64,000 nt of DNA from RHKX01 sp963839535 (GTDB lineage: Bacteria > Actinomycetota > Thermoleophilia > Solirubrobacterales > 70-9), in assembly GCA_963839535.1 (NCBI GenBank), contig CAWIVF010000006.1:372001-436000 (forward strand). Direction: 5' to 3'. The notes below the pieces were generated by a model that was not told the origin of the DNA, did not search any database, and saw only the letters and a list, made by a program, of their open reading frames with translations. Of this stretch, positions 1 through 7,906 are shown one piece after another; position 1 is the first letter of the stretch; every line of letters begins with the position of its first letter. The position numbers were made by a program, and so were the translations under genes.

Positions 1-1
1 G

Positions 2-139
2 GGCTATTGCGTCAAAGAGCGCAAGAAGGTCGAGATCAAGGACCCGCAGCAGATCACGATGAAGAACGGGCGGCCGGCGATCCAGGGCACATGCCCCGAC
101 TGCGGCACGAAGATCTTCAAGATCGGCAAGATGGACTGA
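2..139 (+). CDS. DUF5679-type small zinc-ribbon-like protein, 3' part
   Basis: The frame is open from the window edge to TGA at 137 and gives 45 residues, so the start lies outside. The sequence (YCVKERKKVEIKD, TMKNGRPAIQGTCPDCGTK) matches the DUF5679 pattern of a short protein with two cysteine pairs. The second pair, CPDC, is intact. The first pair reads CVKE, where the family usually has CVKC, so one metal ligand is missing or miscalled. This domain also occurs as a tail on longer proteins, so what lies upstream cannot be judged. No function is known to me. Confidence 0.7.
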   Translation, partial: GYCVKERKKVEIKDPQQITMKNGRPAIQGTCPDCGTKIFKIGKMD

Positions 140-268
140 GGCCGGGCGGGCCTCCCCGCACGGTCGACGAGCCGAAGGGGGCCGGGCGCCGATCAGGGCG
201 CCAAGCACCGAACCTCGCGATCGGTGGTGACGCGAGGTGCGATCGGTGAGAAGATAATCGGCACAACC

Positions 269-712
269 ATGCCGAGCTCGCAGAAACCGCTGGAGCTGAT
301 CCTGGCCCGGAACCTCCTGACCAGCGTCACCACGCCCGCCTTCCTGGTCGCGCGCGACGGCAGCCTCCTGTTCTACAACGAGGGCGCCGGCGCGCTCCTC
401 GGCCGGCCCTTCGAGGACGTCGGCCAGCTGCCGCCAGGCGAGTGGTCGTCGTCCTTCGGCCCGCTCGACGACGAGGGCCAGACGATCCCGATCGAGGAGC
501 TGCCGCTGACGCAGGCGCTGCGCGACGGCCGTCCGGCGCACGCGGAGTTCTGCGTCCGCTCGATCGACGGCGCCAGCCACCGGATCGAGGCCAGCGCGAT
601 GCCGATCGTCGGCAACTCCTCCGGCGCCTCCGGCGCGATGGTGATCTTCTGGCCCGTCGACGCCGAGCACGCGCGCGAGGTTACGACCGGCCGTCACGAG
701 GTCGTGGGATGA
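269..712 (+). CDS. PAS-domain protein
   Basis: A 147-residue protein that is essentially one PAS sensor fold: the early part contains TPAFLVARDGSLLFYNEGA, a typical PAS entry strand, and the end contains RIEASAMPIVGNS, typical of the PAS C-terminal strands. No output domain or membrane segment is visible. I chose ATG 269 over an upstream GTG at 224 because a GATAAT hexamer (253-258) precedes it, consistent with leaderless start. The stop overlaps the ATG of the metallo-hydrolase gene (ATGA, 709-712), so the two genes are translationally coupled. The PAS protein may sense a signal for that enzyme, but this is inference. Confidence 0.75.
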   Translation: MPSSQKPLELILARNLLTSVTTPAFLVARDGSLLFYNEGAGALLGRPFEDVGQLPPGEWSSSFGPLDDEGQTIPIEELPLTQALRDGRPAHAEFCVRSIDGASHRIEASAMPIVGNSSGASGAMVIFWPVDAEHAREVTTGRHEVVG

Positions 713-1644
713 GGGTCAAGGTCTGGGGAGCCCGAGGATCGGTGCCGGCGCCCGGGCCGGAGATGAATCGCTACGGGGGCAACACCTCCTGCGTGGAGGT
801 GACCCTCTCGTCGGGCGAGACGCTGATCCTCGACGCGGGAACTGGGATCCGCACGCTCGGGTTCTCGCTGCCGCCGGAGATGCCGCGGATCAACATCCTC
901 CTCACGCACCTGCACCTGGACCACATCCAGGGCCTGATGTTCTTCCCCCCCTGCTTCCGGGCGGAGTCGACGATCCGGATCTGGGGACCGAGCTCGCCGG
1001 AGGCTTCGCTCGAGGCGCGGATCGCGCGCTACATCTCGGCGCCGCTCTCCCCCGTCGAGGTCCGCGAGCTCCCCTGTGACGTGTCGTTCCTCGACGCCCC
1101 GGCAAGCGAGTGGACGATCGGCGACGCCACGATCCGCGCCGAGGCGGTCACCCATCGCGGTCCCACGCTCGGCTACCGGATCACCGACGGCGACACGACC
1201 CTCTGCTACATCCCCGACCACGAGCCGGCCCTGGGCAGCCCGCTGGACACCCTCGAGCCGGAGTGGATCTCCGGCTACAACCTGGCCAGCGGCGCCGACC
1301 TCCTGATCCACGACTGCCAGTACACCGACGAGGAGTACCCGGGCCACGAGGGCTGGGGCCACTCCCGGGTCGAGGACACCATCCTCTTCGCGTCCCGCGT
1401 CAAGGCCAAGCGGACGCTGCTCTTCCATCACGACCCGCTGCACACGGACGGCTTCCTCGACGACCTGCACCGGGAGGCGCAGGCCCGCTGGGAGGGGCTG
1501 GGCGGCGATCCGTCCGAGATCGAGATCGCGGCCGAGCGCTCGGAGCTGAACGTCACCGGGAGCGGCGATCACGCTCCCACCGTGCCGCTCGACCCGGGCA
1601 TCGCCACGCCTGTGGCGAGCAGCGCGCCGACACCTCTCACCTGA
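709..1644 (+). CDS. MBL-fold metallo-hydrolase
   Basis: A 311-residue metallo-beta-lactamase-fold hydrolase of the RNase Z/phosphodiesterase-like group. The N-terminus MRVKVWGARGSVPAPG and the following RYGGNTSC are typical. The metal-binding motif THLHLDH sits near residue 68, with later ligand candidates in IPDHEP, IHDCQY and FHHDPLH. No signal peptide or membrane segment is seen, so it is probably cytosolic. The substrate cannot be fixed from sequence; cyclic nucleotide or phosphodiester substrates are known in this group. The start overlaps the stop of the PAS gene. Two hairpins follow the stop. Confidence 0.85.
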   Translation: MRVKVWGARGSVPAPGPEMNRYGGNTSCVEVTLSSGETLILDAGTGIRTLGFSLPPEMPRINILLTHLHLDHIQGLMFFPPCFRAESTIRIWGPSSPEASLEARIARYISAPLSPVEVRELPCDVSFLDAPASEWTIGDATIRAEAVTHRGPTLGYRITDGDTTLCYIPDHEPALGSPLDTLEPEWISGYNLASGADLLIHDCQYTDEEYPGHEGWGHSRVEDTILFASRVKAKRTLLFHHDPLHTDGFLDDLHREAQARWEGLGGDPSEIEIAAERSELNVTGSGDHAPTVPLDPGIATPVASSAPTPLT

Positions 1645-1659
1645 GCGGCTGAGCCGACA

Positions 1660-1681
1660 AAACCCCTTGTCCAAGGGGTTT
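1660..1681 (+). terminator. Perfect hairpin after MBL gene
   Basis: AAACCCCTTG and CAAGGGGTTT form an inverted repeat around two bases, in practice an 8-bp stem with a 6-nt loop. There is no U tract after it. It lies 16 bp past the stop and could end transcription or protect the 3' end. Confidence 0.45.
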
Positions 1682-1699
1682 CCGCAGGGCCCGGATCGC

Positions 1700-1727
1700 G
1701 GCCGGACAAGTCCGGCCGGCGAATTTT
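1700..1727 (+). terminator. Intrinsic terminator candidate before amtB
   Basis: GGCCGGAC and GTCCGGCC pair around a short loop, and the stem is followed by a short T tract (1724-1727). This is the better terminator candidate of the two hairpins between the hydrolase and the ammonium transporter. Confidence 0.5.
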
Positions 1728-1790
1728 CGACGCCGGTACAAACACGGCCGGCCCGCTCGAGCTGAGACTGGTTGCGTTGGCAATCCACAT

Positions 1791-1811
1791 CGCCGGGCGG
1801 CCTGCCCGGCG
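1791..1811 (+). promoter_or_regulatory. Hairpin in the amtB leader
   Basis: CGCCGGGC (1791-1798) and GCCCGGCG (1804-1811) are perfect complements around GGCCT, 55 bp before the amtB start. It could be an mRNA leader hairpin or a protein-binding palindrome. I looked for a GlnR-type box upstream and did not find a convincing one. Confidence 0.35.
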
Positions 1812-1865
1812 CGATCTCGACCGGCTTCCGCAAGGAGGCCCGTCGGCATAAGCAAGGAGTGAAAT

Positions 1866-3341
1866 ATGACCAAGAGGCTGTGCCTCACGGCGCTGATGGC
1901 GCTGGTCGCCTGCTTGGCCCTGCCGAGCATCGCGTCCGCCGCCCCCAGCGCCGCCGCGGTGAAGGAGCAGCTCGACACGACCTGGGTCATCGTGGCCTGC
2001 GTCCTCGTGCTCTTCATGCAGGCCGGGTTCCTGTTCCTCGAGATCGGCTTCTCGCGCCAGAAGAACGTCGGCGCGGGAGTGGCGAAGATCCTCGTCAACC
2101 TGGGAATCGTGACCATCGCCTGGTGGGCGGTCGGCTACGGCATCGCCGGGTTCGGCAACGACTTCTTCGGTACCGACGGGTTCCTGTTCACCTTCAACAT
2201 GGACATCGACGGCGCACGGGTGGGCGGTCCTGACACGGCGCTGATGCTGTTCGGGATGCTCTTCGCGGCGGTGTCGCTCGCGATCGTCTGGGGCACCACG
2301 CTCGAGCGGATCAAGTTCGGCGCCTACGTGATCTACGCGATCGTGTTCGGCGCGGTGATCTACCCGCTCGTCGCACACGGCGTCTACGGCGGCGGTCTGC
2401 TGTCCGACGTCGGCGGCAAGCCGGTGATGGACTTCGCCGGCTCCACCGTGGTGCACCTCACCGGCGCGGTCGGTGGCCTCGCGGCACTGCTGCTGCTCGG
2501 CGCCCGCCGGGGCAAGTACGGACCGGACGGGAAGCCTCGCGCGATCCCGGGCCACTCGATGCCGCTCGCCGGACTCGGCGTGCTGATCCTCTGGGTCGGC
2601 TGGTACGGGTTCAACGCCGGGTCCACGTTCGGCACCGGCGGCGGCGAGCTGTTCGCTCAGGTCGCCCTGAACACCCAGCTCGCGGCGGCTGCCGGCGCGC
2701 TGGCGGCGATGGCCACCATCTACGCGAAGACGAAGTCGATGGACGTCGGCATGATCGGCAACGGCGCGATCGCCGGGCTCGTGGCGATCACGGCCCCGTC
2801 CGGTTACGTCGAGTTCCAGTTCGCGCCGCTGATCGGTGCGATCGCCGGTGTGCTCGTCGTCTTCGGGATCCTCGCGATCGACAAGAGGCTCGACGATCCG
2901 GTCGGCGCCCTCTCAGCTCACGGCCTCGCCGGGATCTGGGGAACGCTCTCGATCGGGCTGTTCGGCTCTCCGCGGCTGATCCTCGACGGCGCTGCCCCGG
3001 GCGTCTGGTACGGCGTCACCGACGGCGGCCTCGCTGCGTCGTTCGGCCAGCTCGCCGTGCAGGCGGTCGGCGTCGCCGCGACGTTCGTCCTGGTGTTCGT
3101 CATCTCGTATGCCACGTTCGCCGCGATCAAGGCGACGATCGGGCTGCGCGTTTCGGCGGAGGACGAGGACGCCGGGCTCGACATTGCGGAGCACGGCATG
3201 TACGGATACCCGGAACAGTTCATTCCCGCCGAGGAGTTCGGCTTCGCGAGCAAGACCCCCAGGGACATCGCCCCCGAGGCCGGCAGGCGCCACTGCGATG
3301 GCGGCAACGACGCCGTCGCCCCAGGCATAGGAAGGAGGTAG
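1866..3341 (+). CDS. amtB: Ammonium transporter (Amt family)
   Basis: A 491-residue ammonium channel. It begins with a cleavable signal peptide (MTKRLCLTALMALVACL, likely cut after SIASA) and has about eleven hydrophobic segments. DFAGSTVVHLTGAVGG holds the conserved Asp and the first pore histidine, and SAHGLAGIWG the second histidine. The C-terminal tail after about residue 420 is long and hydrophilic and includes the cytoplasmic region that PII proteins bind in the family. AAGGAG lies just before ATG 1866. The PII gene follows 5 bp after the stop, and its ribosome-binding site (GGAAGGAGG) overlaps the end of amtB, so the two are coupled. Confidence 0.95.
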   Translation: MTKRLCLTALMALVACLALPSIASAAPSAAAVKEQLDTTWVIVACVLVLFMQAGFLFLEIGFSRQKNVGAGVAKILVNLGIVTIAWWAVGYGIAGFGNDFFGTDGFLFTFNMDIDGARVGGPDTALMLFGMLFAAVSLAIVWGTTLERIKFGAYVIYAIVFGAVIYPLVAHGVYGGGLLSDVGGKPVMDFAGSTVVHLTGAVGGLAALLLLGARRGKYGPDGKPRAIPGHSMPLAGLGVLILWVGWYGFNAGSTFGTGGGELFAQVALNTQLAAAAGALAAMATIYAKTKSMDVGMIGNGAIAGLVAITAPSGYVEFQFAPLIGAIAGVLVVFGILAIDKRLDDPVGALSAHGLAGIWGTLSIGLFGSPRLILDGAAPGVWYGVTDGGLAASFGQLAVQAVGVAATFVLVFVISYATFAAIKATIGLRVSAEDEDAGLDIAEHGMYGYPEQFIPAEEFGFASKTPRDIAPEAGRRHCDGGNDAVAPGIGRR

Positions 3342-3346
3342 CGCAC

Positions 3347-3722
3347 ATGAAGAAGATCGAAGCGTTCATTCGACACGAGGCGTTCGAGCCGATCCGACAG
3401 GAGCTGCTCGAGCGCGGCATCCCCTCCCTCTCGATCTCGGAGGTCAAGGGGTCGGGACGTCAGAAGGGTGTCGTCGAGCACTACCGGGGTGCGAGCCTCA
3501 CGGTGAACGTCCGGCCGAAGCTCAAGATCGAGATCGTCGTCGACGATTCCGAGAAGGAGATGGTGGTCGAGACGGTGCTCAAGCACGCGAGGACCGGCTC
3601 GATCGGTGACGGGAAGATCTTCGTCATCCCGGTCGAGGAGGCGATCCGGATCCGCACGGGCGAGGAGGGCGGCGACGTCCTGCAGTCGCACGAGGGCGTC
3701 AGAGGTTCCCTCGGCCGGCTGA
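3347..3722 (+). CDS. glnK: Nitrogen regulatory PII protein (GlnK type), 3' frame break
   Basis: Residues 1-112 are a complete PII fold: MKKIEAFIRHEAFEPIRQEL at the start, T-loop KGSGRQKGVVEHYRGASL, and GDGKIFVIPVEEAIRIRTGE near the end. The trimer would bind ATP/ADP and 2-oxoglutarate and block AmtB. The T-loop tyrosine that is uridylylated or adenylylated in many homologues (position 51) is Leu here. The frame as read does not stop where PII proteins end but stays open to 4126, across a perfect hairpin and into the next gene. A one-base error is likely after about 3685; the stop given (TGA 3720) is in the neighbouring frame. The strong SD (GGAAGGAGG) supports ATG 3347. Confidence 0.85.
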
Positions 3723-3757
3723 CGCCGGCCCGGCTGAGTTACGCCAACAGGTCAGCT

Positions 3758-3787
3758 GCCGGCCCCGGTCGAGAGACCGGGGCCGGC
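3758..3787 (+). terminator. 13-bp hairpin with GAGA loop
   Basis: Positions 3758-3770 are perfectly complementary to 3775-3787 around GAGA, a GNRA-type tetraloop. It sits between the PII gene and the first S51 peptidase gene. There is no T tract. It may reduce read-through from amtB-glnK or stabilise the upstream mRNA. It also shows that this stretch is intergenic and not part of an extended PII protein. Confidence 0.55.
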
Positions 3788-3816
3788 AAGCCGGCCGTCC
3801 TGGAGGAGGAGCTGAG

Positions 3817-4605
3817 ATGGATCAGGCCGAGGTCTTCCCGTTCCCGGCTGGCGACGTCCGCCAGATCGTCGCCCTCGGCGGTGGCGGCTTCTCGATGGAG
3901 GCGGGCAACCCCCTCCTCGACGACTACGTCCTCGCCCTGGCGCGGCAGCGCCGCGAGCGGCCGCGGGTCTGCTTCCTGCCGACGGCGAGCGGGGACGCCG
4001 ACCACTACGTCGTGCGCTTCTACCGGGCCTTCCCCGGGAGCCTGTGCGAGCCGTCGCACATCTCGCTCTTCCGCCGCGACCGCGGGGTCGGCGACCTGCG
4101 CGAGCACCTGCTCTCCCAGGACCTGATCTACGTCGGCGGCGGCAGCGTGATCAGCCTGCTCGGCACCTGGCGCGCCCACGGGCTCGACTCGCTGCTCGCG
4201 GAGGCCTGGCGGAGCGGCGTGATCCTCACCGGCCTCAGCGCCGGGTCGCTCTGCTGGTACTCGCAGGGCGTCACCTCGTTCCACGGCGAGGTCCGCCGGG
4301 TGCGCGGCCTCGGGCTGCTGCCGTGGAGCAACTGCGTGCACTACGGCACCGAACAGGGGCGCCGCGAGGCCTACCACGAGCTGCTGAGCCGGGGGATGTG
4401 CCCCGGCTACGGCGTCGAGAACGGGGCGGCGCTCCACTTCCAGGGGACGAAGCTGGTGGCGGCGATCTCATCGCGGCCGGATGCCAGCGCCTGGTGCGTC
4501 GGCGACCGCGGGGACCGGGTGATCGAGACGGCGCTGCCGACCCGCTTCCTCGGGGCCCTCGAGTCCGGCGGCGCCGAGCCGGCAAGCCTGCAAGCGGTTG
4601 CGTAG
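3817..4605 (+). CDS. Peptidase E-like protein (S51 family), copy 1
   Basis: A 262-residue class I glutamine-amidotransferase-like fold of the S51 group (peptidase E and cyanophycinase). GGGGFSMEAGNPLLDDYVL opens the domain, YVGGGSVISLLGTWR is the GGG loop, and GLSAGSLCW holds the nucleophile serine; NCVHYGTE likely supplies the histidine. S51 enzymes cut Asp-containing dipeptides or the polymer cyanophycin. Its place after amtB-glnK suggests release of nitrogen from dipeptides or a storage polymer, which is inference. GGAGGAGGAG precedes ATG 3817. No signal peptide is seen. Confidence 0.85.
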   Translation: MDQAEVFPFPAGDVRQIVALGGGGFSMEAGNPLLDDYVLALARQRRERPRVCFLPTASGDADHYVVRFYRAFPGSLCEPSHISLFRRDRGVGDLREHLLSQDLIYVGGGSVISLLGTWRAHGLDSLLAEAWRSGVILTGLSAGSLCWYSQGVTSFHGEVRRVRGLGLLPWSNCVHYGTEQGRREAYHELLSRGMCPGYGVENGAALHFQGTKLVAAISSRPDASAWCVGDRGDRVIETALPTRFLGALESGGAEPASLQAVA

Positions 4606-4618
4606 AGGCCCGGGAGCG

Positions 4619-5459
4619 ATGGCCGGGCCGATCGTCGCGATCGGAGGCGCCGAGTTCGCGATGCGCCCGGAGAACGAGGCGCTGCACGACTACGTCCTCT
4701 CCTTCGTGGCGGAGCCGGAGCCGCGGATCTGCCTGCTGCCGACGGCGAGCGGCGACCCGCACGAGCAGATCCGCTCCTTCCACGGCGCGATGGAGCGCCG
4801 CGGCGCCAGGGCCAGCTCGATCTCGCTCTTCCGGCTCGGCGTGGCGCCGGTCGACTTCGCCGAGCACCTGCTTGCGCAGGACGCGATCTACGTCACCGGC
4901 GGCAGCCTGGTCAACCTCCTGGCGCTCTGGCGTGAGCACCGGATCGACGAGATCATGCGCGAGGCCCACGAGCGCGGGATCCTGCTCTGCGGATACAGCG
5001 CCGGCTCGATGTGCTGGTTCGAGCACGGCATCTCCCGCGGCGGCGGCGCCCCGGCGGCCGTCGAGGGCCTCGGGCTGATCGGCGGCAGCCACTGCGTGCA
5101 CTACTCGCAGGACCCGCCGAGGCGCGACGCCTACCGCCGGGCCGTCGCGGACGGTCGCCTACCGCCGGGCCTGGCGCTCGACGATCATGCCGCGGCCCTG
5201 ATCCGGGACGGCGAGCTGGTCGAGGCGGTGCGCTCGCGCGAGACCGCGGCGGCCTACGCGGTCAGCGCCGACCGAGGACGGCGAGGTCCGCGAGGAGCGG
5301 ATCGAGAGCCGCCTCCTCCCCGCTCCCGATCTGGGCGACCGACGAGCCGGGCCTGGAGGAGATGCGGGAACTGCGCCGCATGCGGTCGGGAACCGGCTGG
5401 CCACTGGTCGATCTGGGCCGCGTGCCGTTCGGGAGAGGACCTCCGGGACGGGACCCTAG
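4619..5459 (+). CDS. Peptidase E-like protein (S51 family), copy 2, frame-broken at 3' end
   Basis: Paralogue of the preceding gene with the same order of motifs: GGAEFAMRPENEALHDYVL, YVTGGSLVNLLALWR, nucleophile loop GYSAGSMCW, then HCVHYSQDP. The frame is sound to about 5270 (AAAYAVSAD). It then needs a one-base shift to continue as EDGEVREERIESRLLPAPDL, and a second shift would restore a plausible tail (DEPGLEEMRELRRMRSG). The end coordinate is the stop after the first shift and is uncertain. ATG 4619 follows GGGAG at 4612 and lies 13 bp past copy 1, so the pair is one transcription unit. Sequence error is more likely than a pseudogene. Confidence 0.75.
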
Positions 5460-5466
5460 AACTGTA

Positions 5467-5526
5467 CTCCGCTTCGCGTCCGCTTCCCCCGGGAGGGGGC
5501 CCCACCGGGACGGGAAGAACTCCCGT
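5467..5526. terminator. GC-rich palindromic region at a convergent junction
   Basis: The gap between the second S51 gene and the minus-strand coiled-coil gene holds a CCCCCGGGAGGGGGCCCC run and a hairpin, ACGGGA (5510-5515) with TCCCGT (5521-5526). It can fold on both strands and may serve as a bidirectional terminator. The 16 bases at 5467-5482 are the reverse complement of 34284-34299. Confidence 0.4.
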
Positions 5527-5530
5527 TGTA

Positions 5531-6692
5531 CTATCGAAGGGCTTCGCGGCGAGCTGCTTCGCCGGCCTCGCCGGCTACCCGCTCGGCTTCCTCGATGAGC
5601 TCCCGCTCGAGCTCGTCGCAGCGGCGGCGGGCCTCCTCGGCGGCCTGCGCGGCCTTGATCTTCGCCTCGCGCTCCATCTCCAGCCGGACCCGCTGCTCGA
5701 CCCGCTCGGCCTCGGCCTGCGCCTGCACGCGAGCACGCTCCTCGGCCTCGCGCCGCAGCCTCTCGCGCTCCTTCTCGAGTCGTTCCTGGAGCTCCCGCTC
5801 GGCCTCCTCCTCGGCCTTGCGACGGGCTTCGTCGGCGCTCTTCTCGGCCTGCTGCTTGATGCGCGCCGCCTCCGCCGCGAGTCGCCCCTCGCCCTCGGCC
5901 CGCGAGCGCTGCGCGGCCTCCGCGGCCAGCCGGTCGGCGATCCGGGTCAGCCGCGCCTCGGCGAGCTCCAGCCGCCGCTCGGCCTCGATCCGCTGCGCGC
6001 GCTCGGCGTCGGCACGGCGGGTCGCCTCCGCGCGCGCGTTGGCGACCTGCTCGTCAAGGTCGTCCTCGCGGCCGGCGGAGCGGGCGTCGAGCTCGCGCGC
6101 CCGCTGCCTCGATCCGCGACTCCAATTCGATCCTGCGCGCCTCGAGCTCGGCCTCCGCCTCGGTTCGCCGGCGCTCCGTCTCCCGCTCGAGCTCGGCGAT
6201 CCGGGCCTCGAGGTCGGCTCGGCCCGCGGCCAGCTCCCCCTCGAGCTTCGCGGCGGCCTGAGCGCGCAGCTTCGCCGCGGCGGCCTTCAGCTTCTCCTCG
6301 GCTCGGACGCGCAGCTGCTCGCGAGCCTCGGCGAGGCGGTCCTCGTGTTTCGCCTCGGCCAGCGCCTCGGCGCCGGCTGCGGCCGCCTCGGCCTCAGTCG
6401 CACGCTGATCGGCGCGGTCGGCCCGCGCTTCGGCGGACTTGCGCTCGGCTTCCGCCCGGCGGGCGATCTCCTCGGCCTTCGTTGCCCGCAGGGAGGCGGC
6501 ACGAGCTTCGGCGGCGACGCGCCGGACCTCCTCGGCGAGGGTCTCGACGGTCTCCCGGCGCGCCTCGTCGATCGCCGAACCGACGCCCTCGGCGGCGACG
6601 CGGGCGATCTTGGACTCCTCCGGGGCGCCGTTCGCGACGGCGTCCTCCTCGACCTCGGTGTGCTGCTCGGGCAAGGGCCCGAGCCTACCCAT
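5531..6692 (-). CDS. Long alanine/glutamate/arginine-rich coiled-coil protein, one frame break
   Basis: Reading 6692 down to 5531 gives about 386 residues that, after a 25-residue polar start, are one heptad-rich helix (for example KAEEIARRAEAERKSAEARA and ELERETERRRTEAEAELEAR). The frame breaks once near 6100: RIEAAGARARRP becomes EAAGAELDARSAGREDDLD when one base is skipped. It then runs in clean coiled-coil phase to the stop at 5531. No signal peptide, membrane segment or enzymatic domain is visible. I do not recognise a family; scaffold or filament-forming roles are possible. Plus-strand frames over this region are antisense of the repetitive codons. Low complexity makes homology-based naming unsafe. 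Confidence 0.7.
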
Positions 6693-6701
6693 TTCAGGGC
6701 T

Positions 6702-6912
6702 CTACGGCTTGATGCGCGGGGCCGAGCCGTCGTAGGTGAACGAGACCACGATCGCCAATAGCGAGCTGAGCAGGACAAAGAGGATCGCGAAGGCCAGAAG
6801 CCGGGGCATCCGGGCGGCGTTCGCGTATATCCCGACCAGGAAGCCGAGCCCCGATCAGCAGGGCGTACGGCCCCGCCTCTCCGGTGAGCGCGACGATGAA
6901 TGCGGGTGGCAC
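6702..6912 (-). CDS. Small two-helix membrane protein, one frame break
   Basis: Read on the minus strand from GTG 6912 (or 6915): VPPAFIVALTGEAGPYALLIG, then after a one-base shift near 6855 GLGFLVGIYANAARMPRL and LLAFAILFVLLSSLLAIVVS, ending SAPRIKP at TAG 6702. The product has about 70 residues with two membrane helices and no recognised domain. A GATAAT hexamer 6-9 bp upstream suggests leaderless transcription, and this -10 overlaps the -10 of the divergent MoxR gene. The long unshifted frame loses all hydrophobicity after the break, which is why I favour the shifted reading. Confidence 0.5.
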
Positions 6913-6918
6913 CACGCC

Positions 6919-6926
6919 ATTATCAT
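6919..6926. promoter_or_regulatory. Overlapping divergent -10 elements
   Basis: ATTATCAT contains TATCAT on the plus strand (6921-6926), 8 bp before the MoxR GTG at 6935. On the minus strand it gives GATAAT, 6 bp before the GTG of the small membrane protein. If both genes are leaderless, one polymerase footprint would exclude the other. Confidence 0.45.
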
Positions 6927-6934
6927 CGACCCGC

Positions 6935-7906
6935 GTGAACGCGAACCCCGAATCCACGGCCGGAGGCGGGCCCGGCGCCGGTGGAGGCGGCGGGTCGGCG
7001 GGCATCGCCGAGATGGCGGTGGCGCTGCGGGAGGCCGGCTACCTCGCCGACGAATCCGCCGCGCTGGTCTCGCACCTCGCGCAGCAGCTCGGCAAGCCGG
7101 TCCTCGTCGAGGGCCCGGCCGGAGTCGGGAAGACCGAGCTGGCGAAGGCCCTCGCCCGGTCCACCGGGCGGGAGCTGATCCGCCTGCAGTGCTACGAGGG
7201 CCTCGACGAGGCGAAGGCGCTCTACGAGTGGAACTACCGCAAGCAGCTGCTGCGGATCCAGGCCGAGTCGGCCTCCGAGGACGGCGAGGAGACCTCCGCC
7301 GCGGTGATGGACGACATCTTCGCCGAGGACTTCCTGCTGACGCGGCCCCTGCTGGCGGCGATCGCGTCCGAGACGCCCGTCGTGCTCCTGATCGACGAGA
7401 TCGACAAGACCGACCAGGAGTTCGAGGCGATGCTGCTCGAGGTCCTCTCCGACTTCCAGATCTCGATCCCGGAGCTGGGCGTGATCGAGGCGCGCACGAT
7501 GCCGCTCGTGCTGCTCACCTCCAACGACTCCCGCGAGCTCACCGAGGCGCTGAAGCGCCGCTGCCTCTACCTCTGGCTGGACTACCCCGACGCCACGCGC
7601 GAGGTCGAGATCGTCCGCCTCCACGTCCCCGACCTCGATGAGGCGCTCGCCGCGCGGCTGGTCGAGATCGTCGGCATGGTGCGCGAGCTGGACCTGAAGA
7701 AGCCGCCGTCGATCGCGGAGTCGATCGACTGGGCGCGGGCGCTGCTGCTGCTCGGCGCCGACCAGATCGACGCCGAGACCTTCCGCCAGACGATGAGCAT
7801 CATCGTCAAGCACCGGACCGACCTCGACCTCGTCGCCGACCGCGTCGGGCTCAAGCTCGGCTCGATCAAGCCCCCCGCGGCGGACGGCGTCCCGGCAGGA
7901 CCTTGA
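6935..7906 (+). CDS. MoxR-family AAA+ ATPase
   Basis: A 323-residue MoxR-type chaperone ATPase. After a Gly/Pro-rich start it shows Walker A GPAGVGKTELAK (about residue 63), Walker B VVLLIDEIDK, sensor 1 LTSND and the arginine-containing ALKRRCLYLW. MoxR ATPases work with VWA-domain partners to mature or load metal into enzymes, as CoxD with CoxE. The VWA partner follows immediately, overlapping by 4 bp. I chose GTG 6935 because it lies 8 bp after TATCAT; an ATG at 6884 lies upstream of that promoter. No carbon monoxide dehydrogenase genes are in the window, so the client is unknown. Confidence 0.9.
   Translation: MNANPESTAGGGPGAGGGGGSAGIAEMAVALREAGYLADESAALVSHLAQQLGKPVLVEGPAGVGKTELAKALARSTGRELIRLQCYEGLDEAKALYEWNYRKQLLRIQAESASEDGEETSAAVMDDIFAEDFLLTRPLLAAIASETPVVLLIDEIDKTDQEFEAMLLEVLSDFQISIPELGVIEARTMPLVLLTSNDSRELTEALKRRCLYLWLDYPDATREVEIVRLHVPDLDEALAARLVEIVGMVRELDLKKPPSIAESIDWARALLLLGADQIDAETFRQTMSIIVKHRTDLDLVADRVGLKLGSIKPPAADGVPAGP

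Noticed and set aside
442..708. N-terminal extension of the MBL-fold protein
   Set aside because: It is an Arg-rich shadow of the PAS gene; the family start MRVKVWGARG lies at 709 with an ATGA overlap.
3347..4126. A 259-residue protein made of PII plus a long Arg/Ser-rich C-terminus
   Set aside because: The extension crosses a perfect 13-bp hairpin and overlaps the next gene by about 300 bp in another frame; its composition is that of a shadow frame.
5526..6761. A 411-residue Ser/Arg-rich plus-strand protein over 5.5-6.7 kb
   Set aside because: It is antisense to the coiled-coil gene; its Ser/Arg/Ala composition is what GAG/GCG/CGC codons give on the other strand. The minus strand gives clean heptads.
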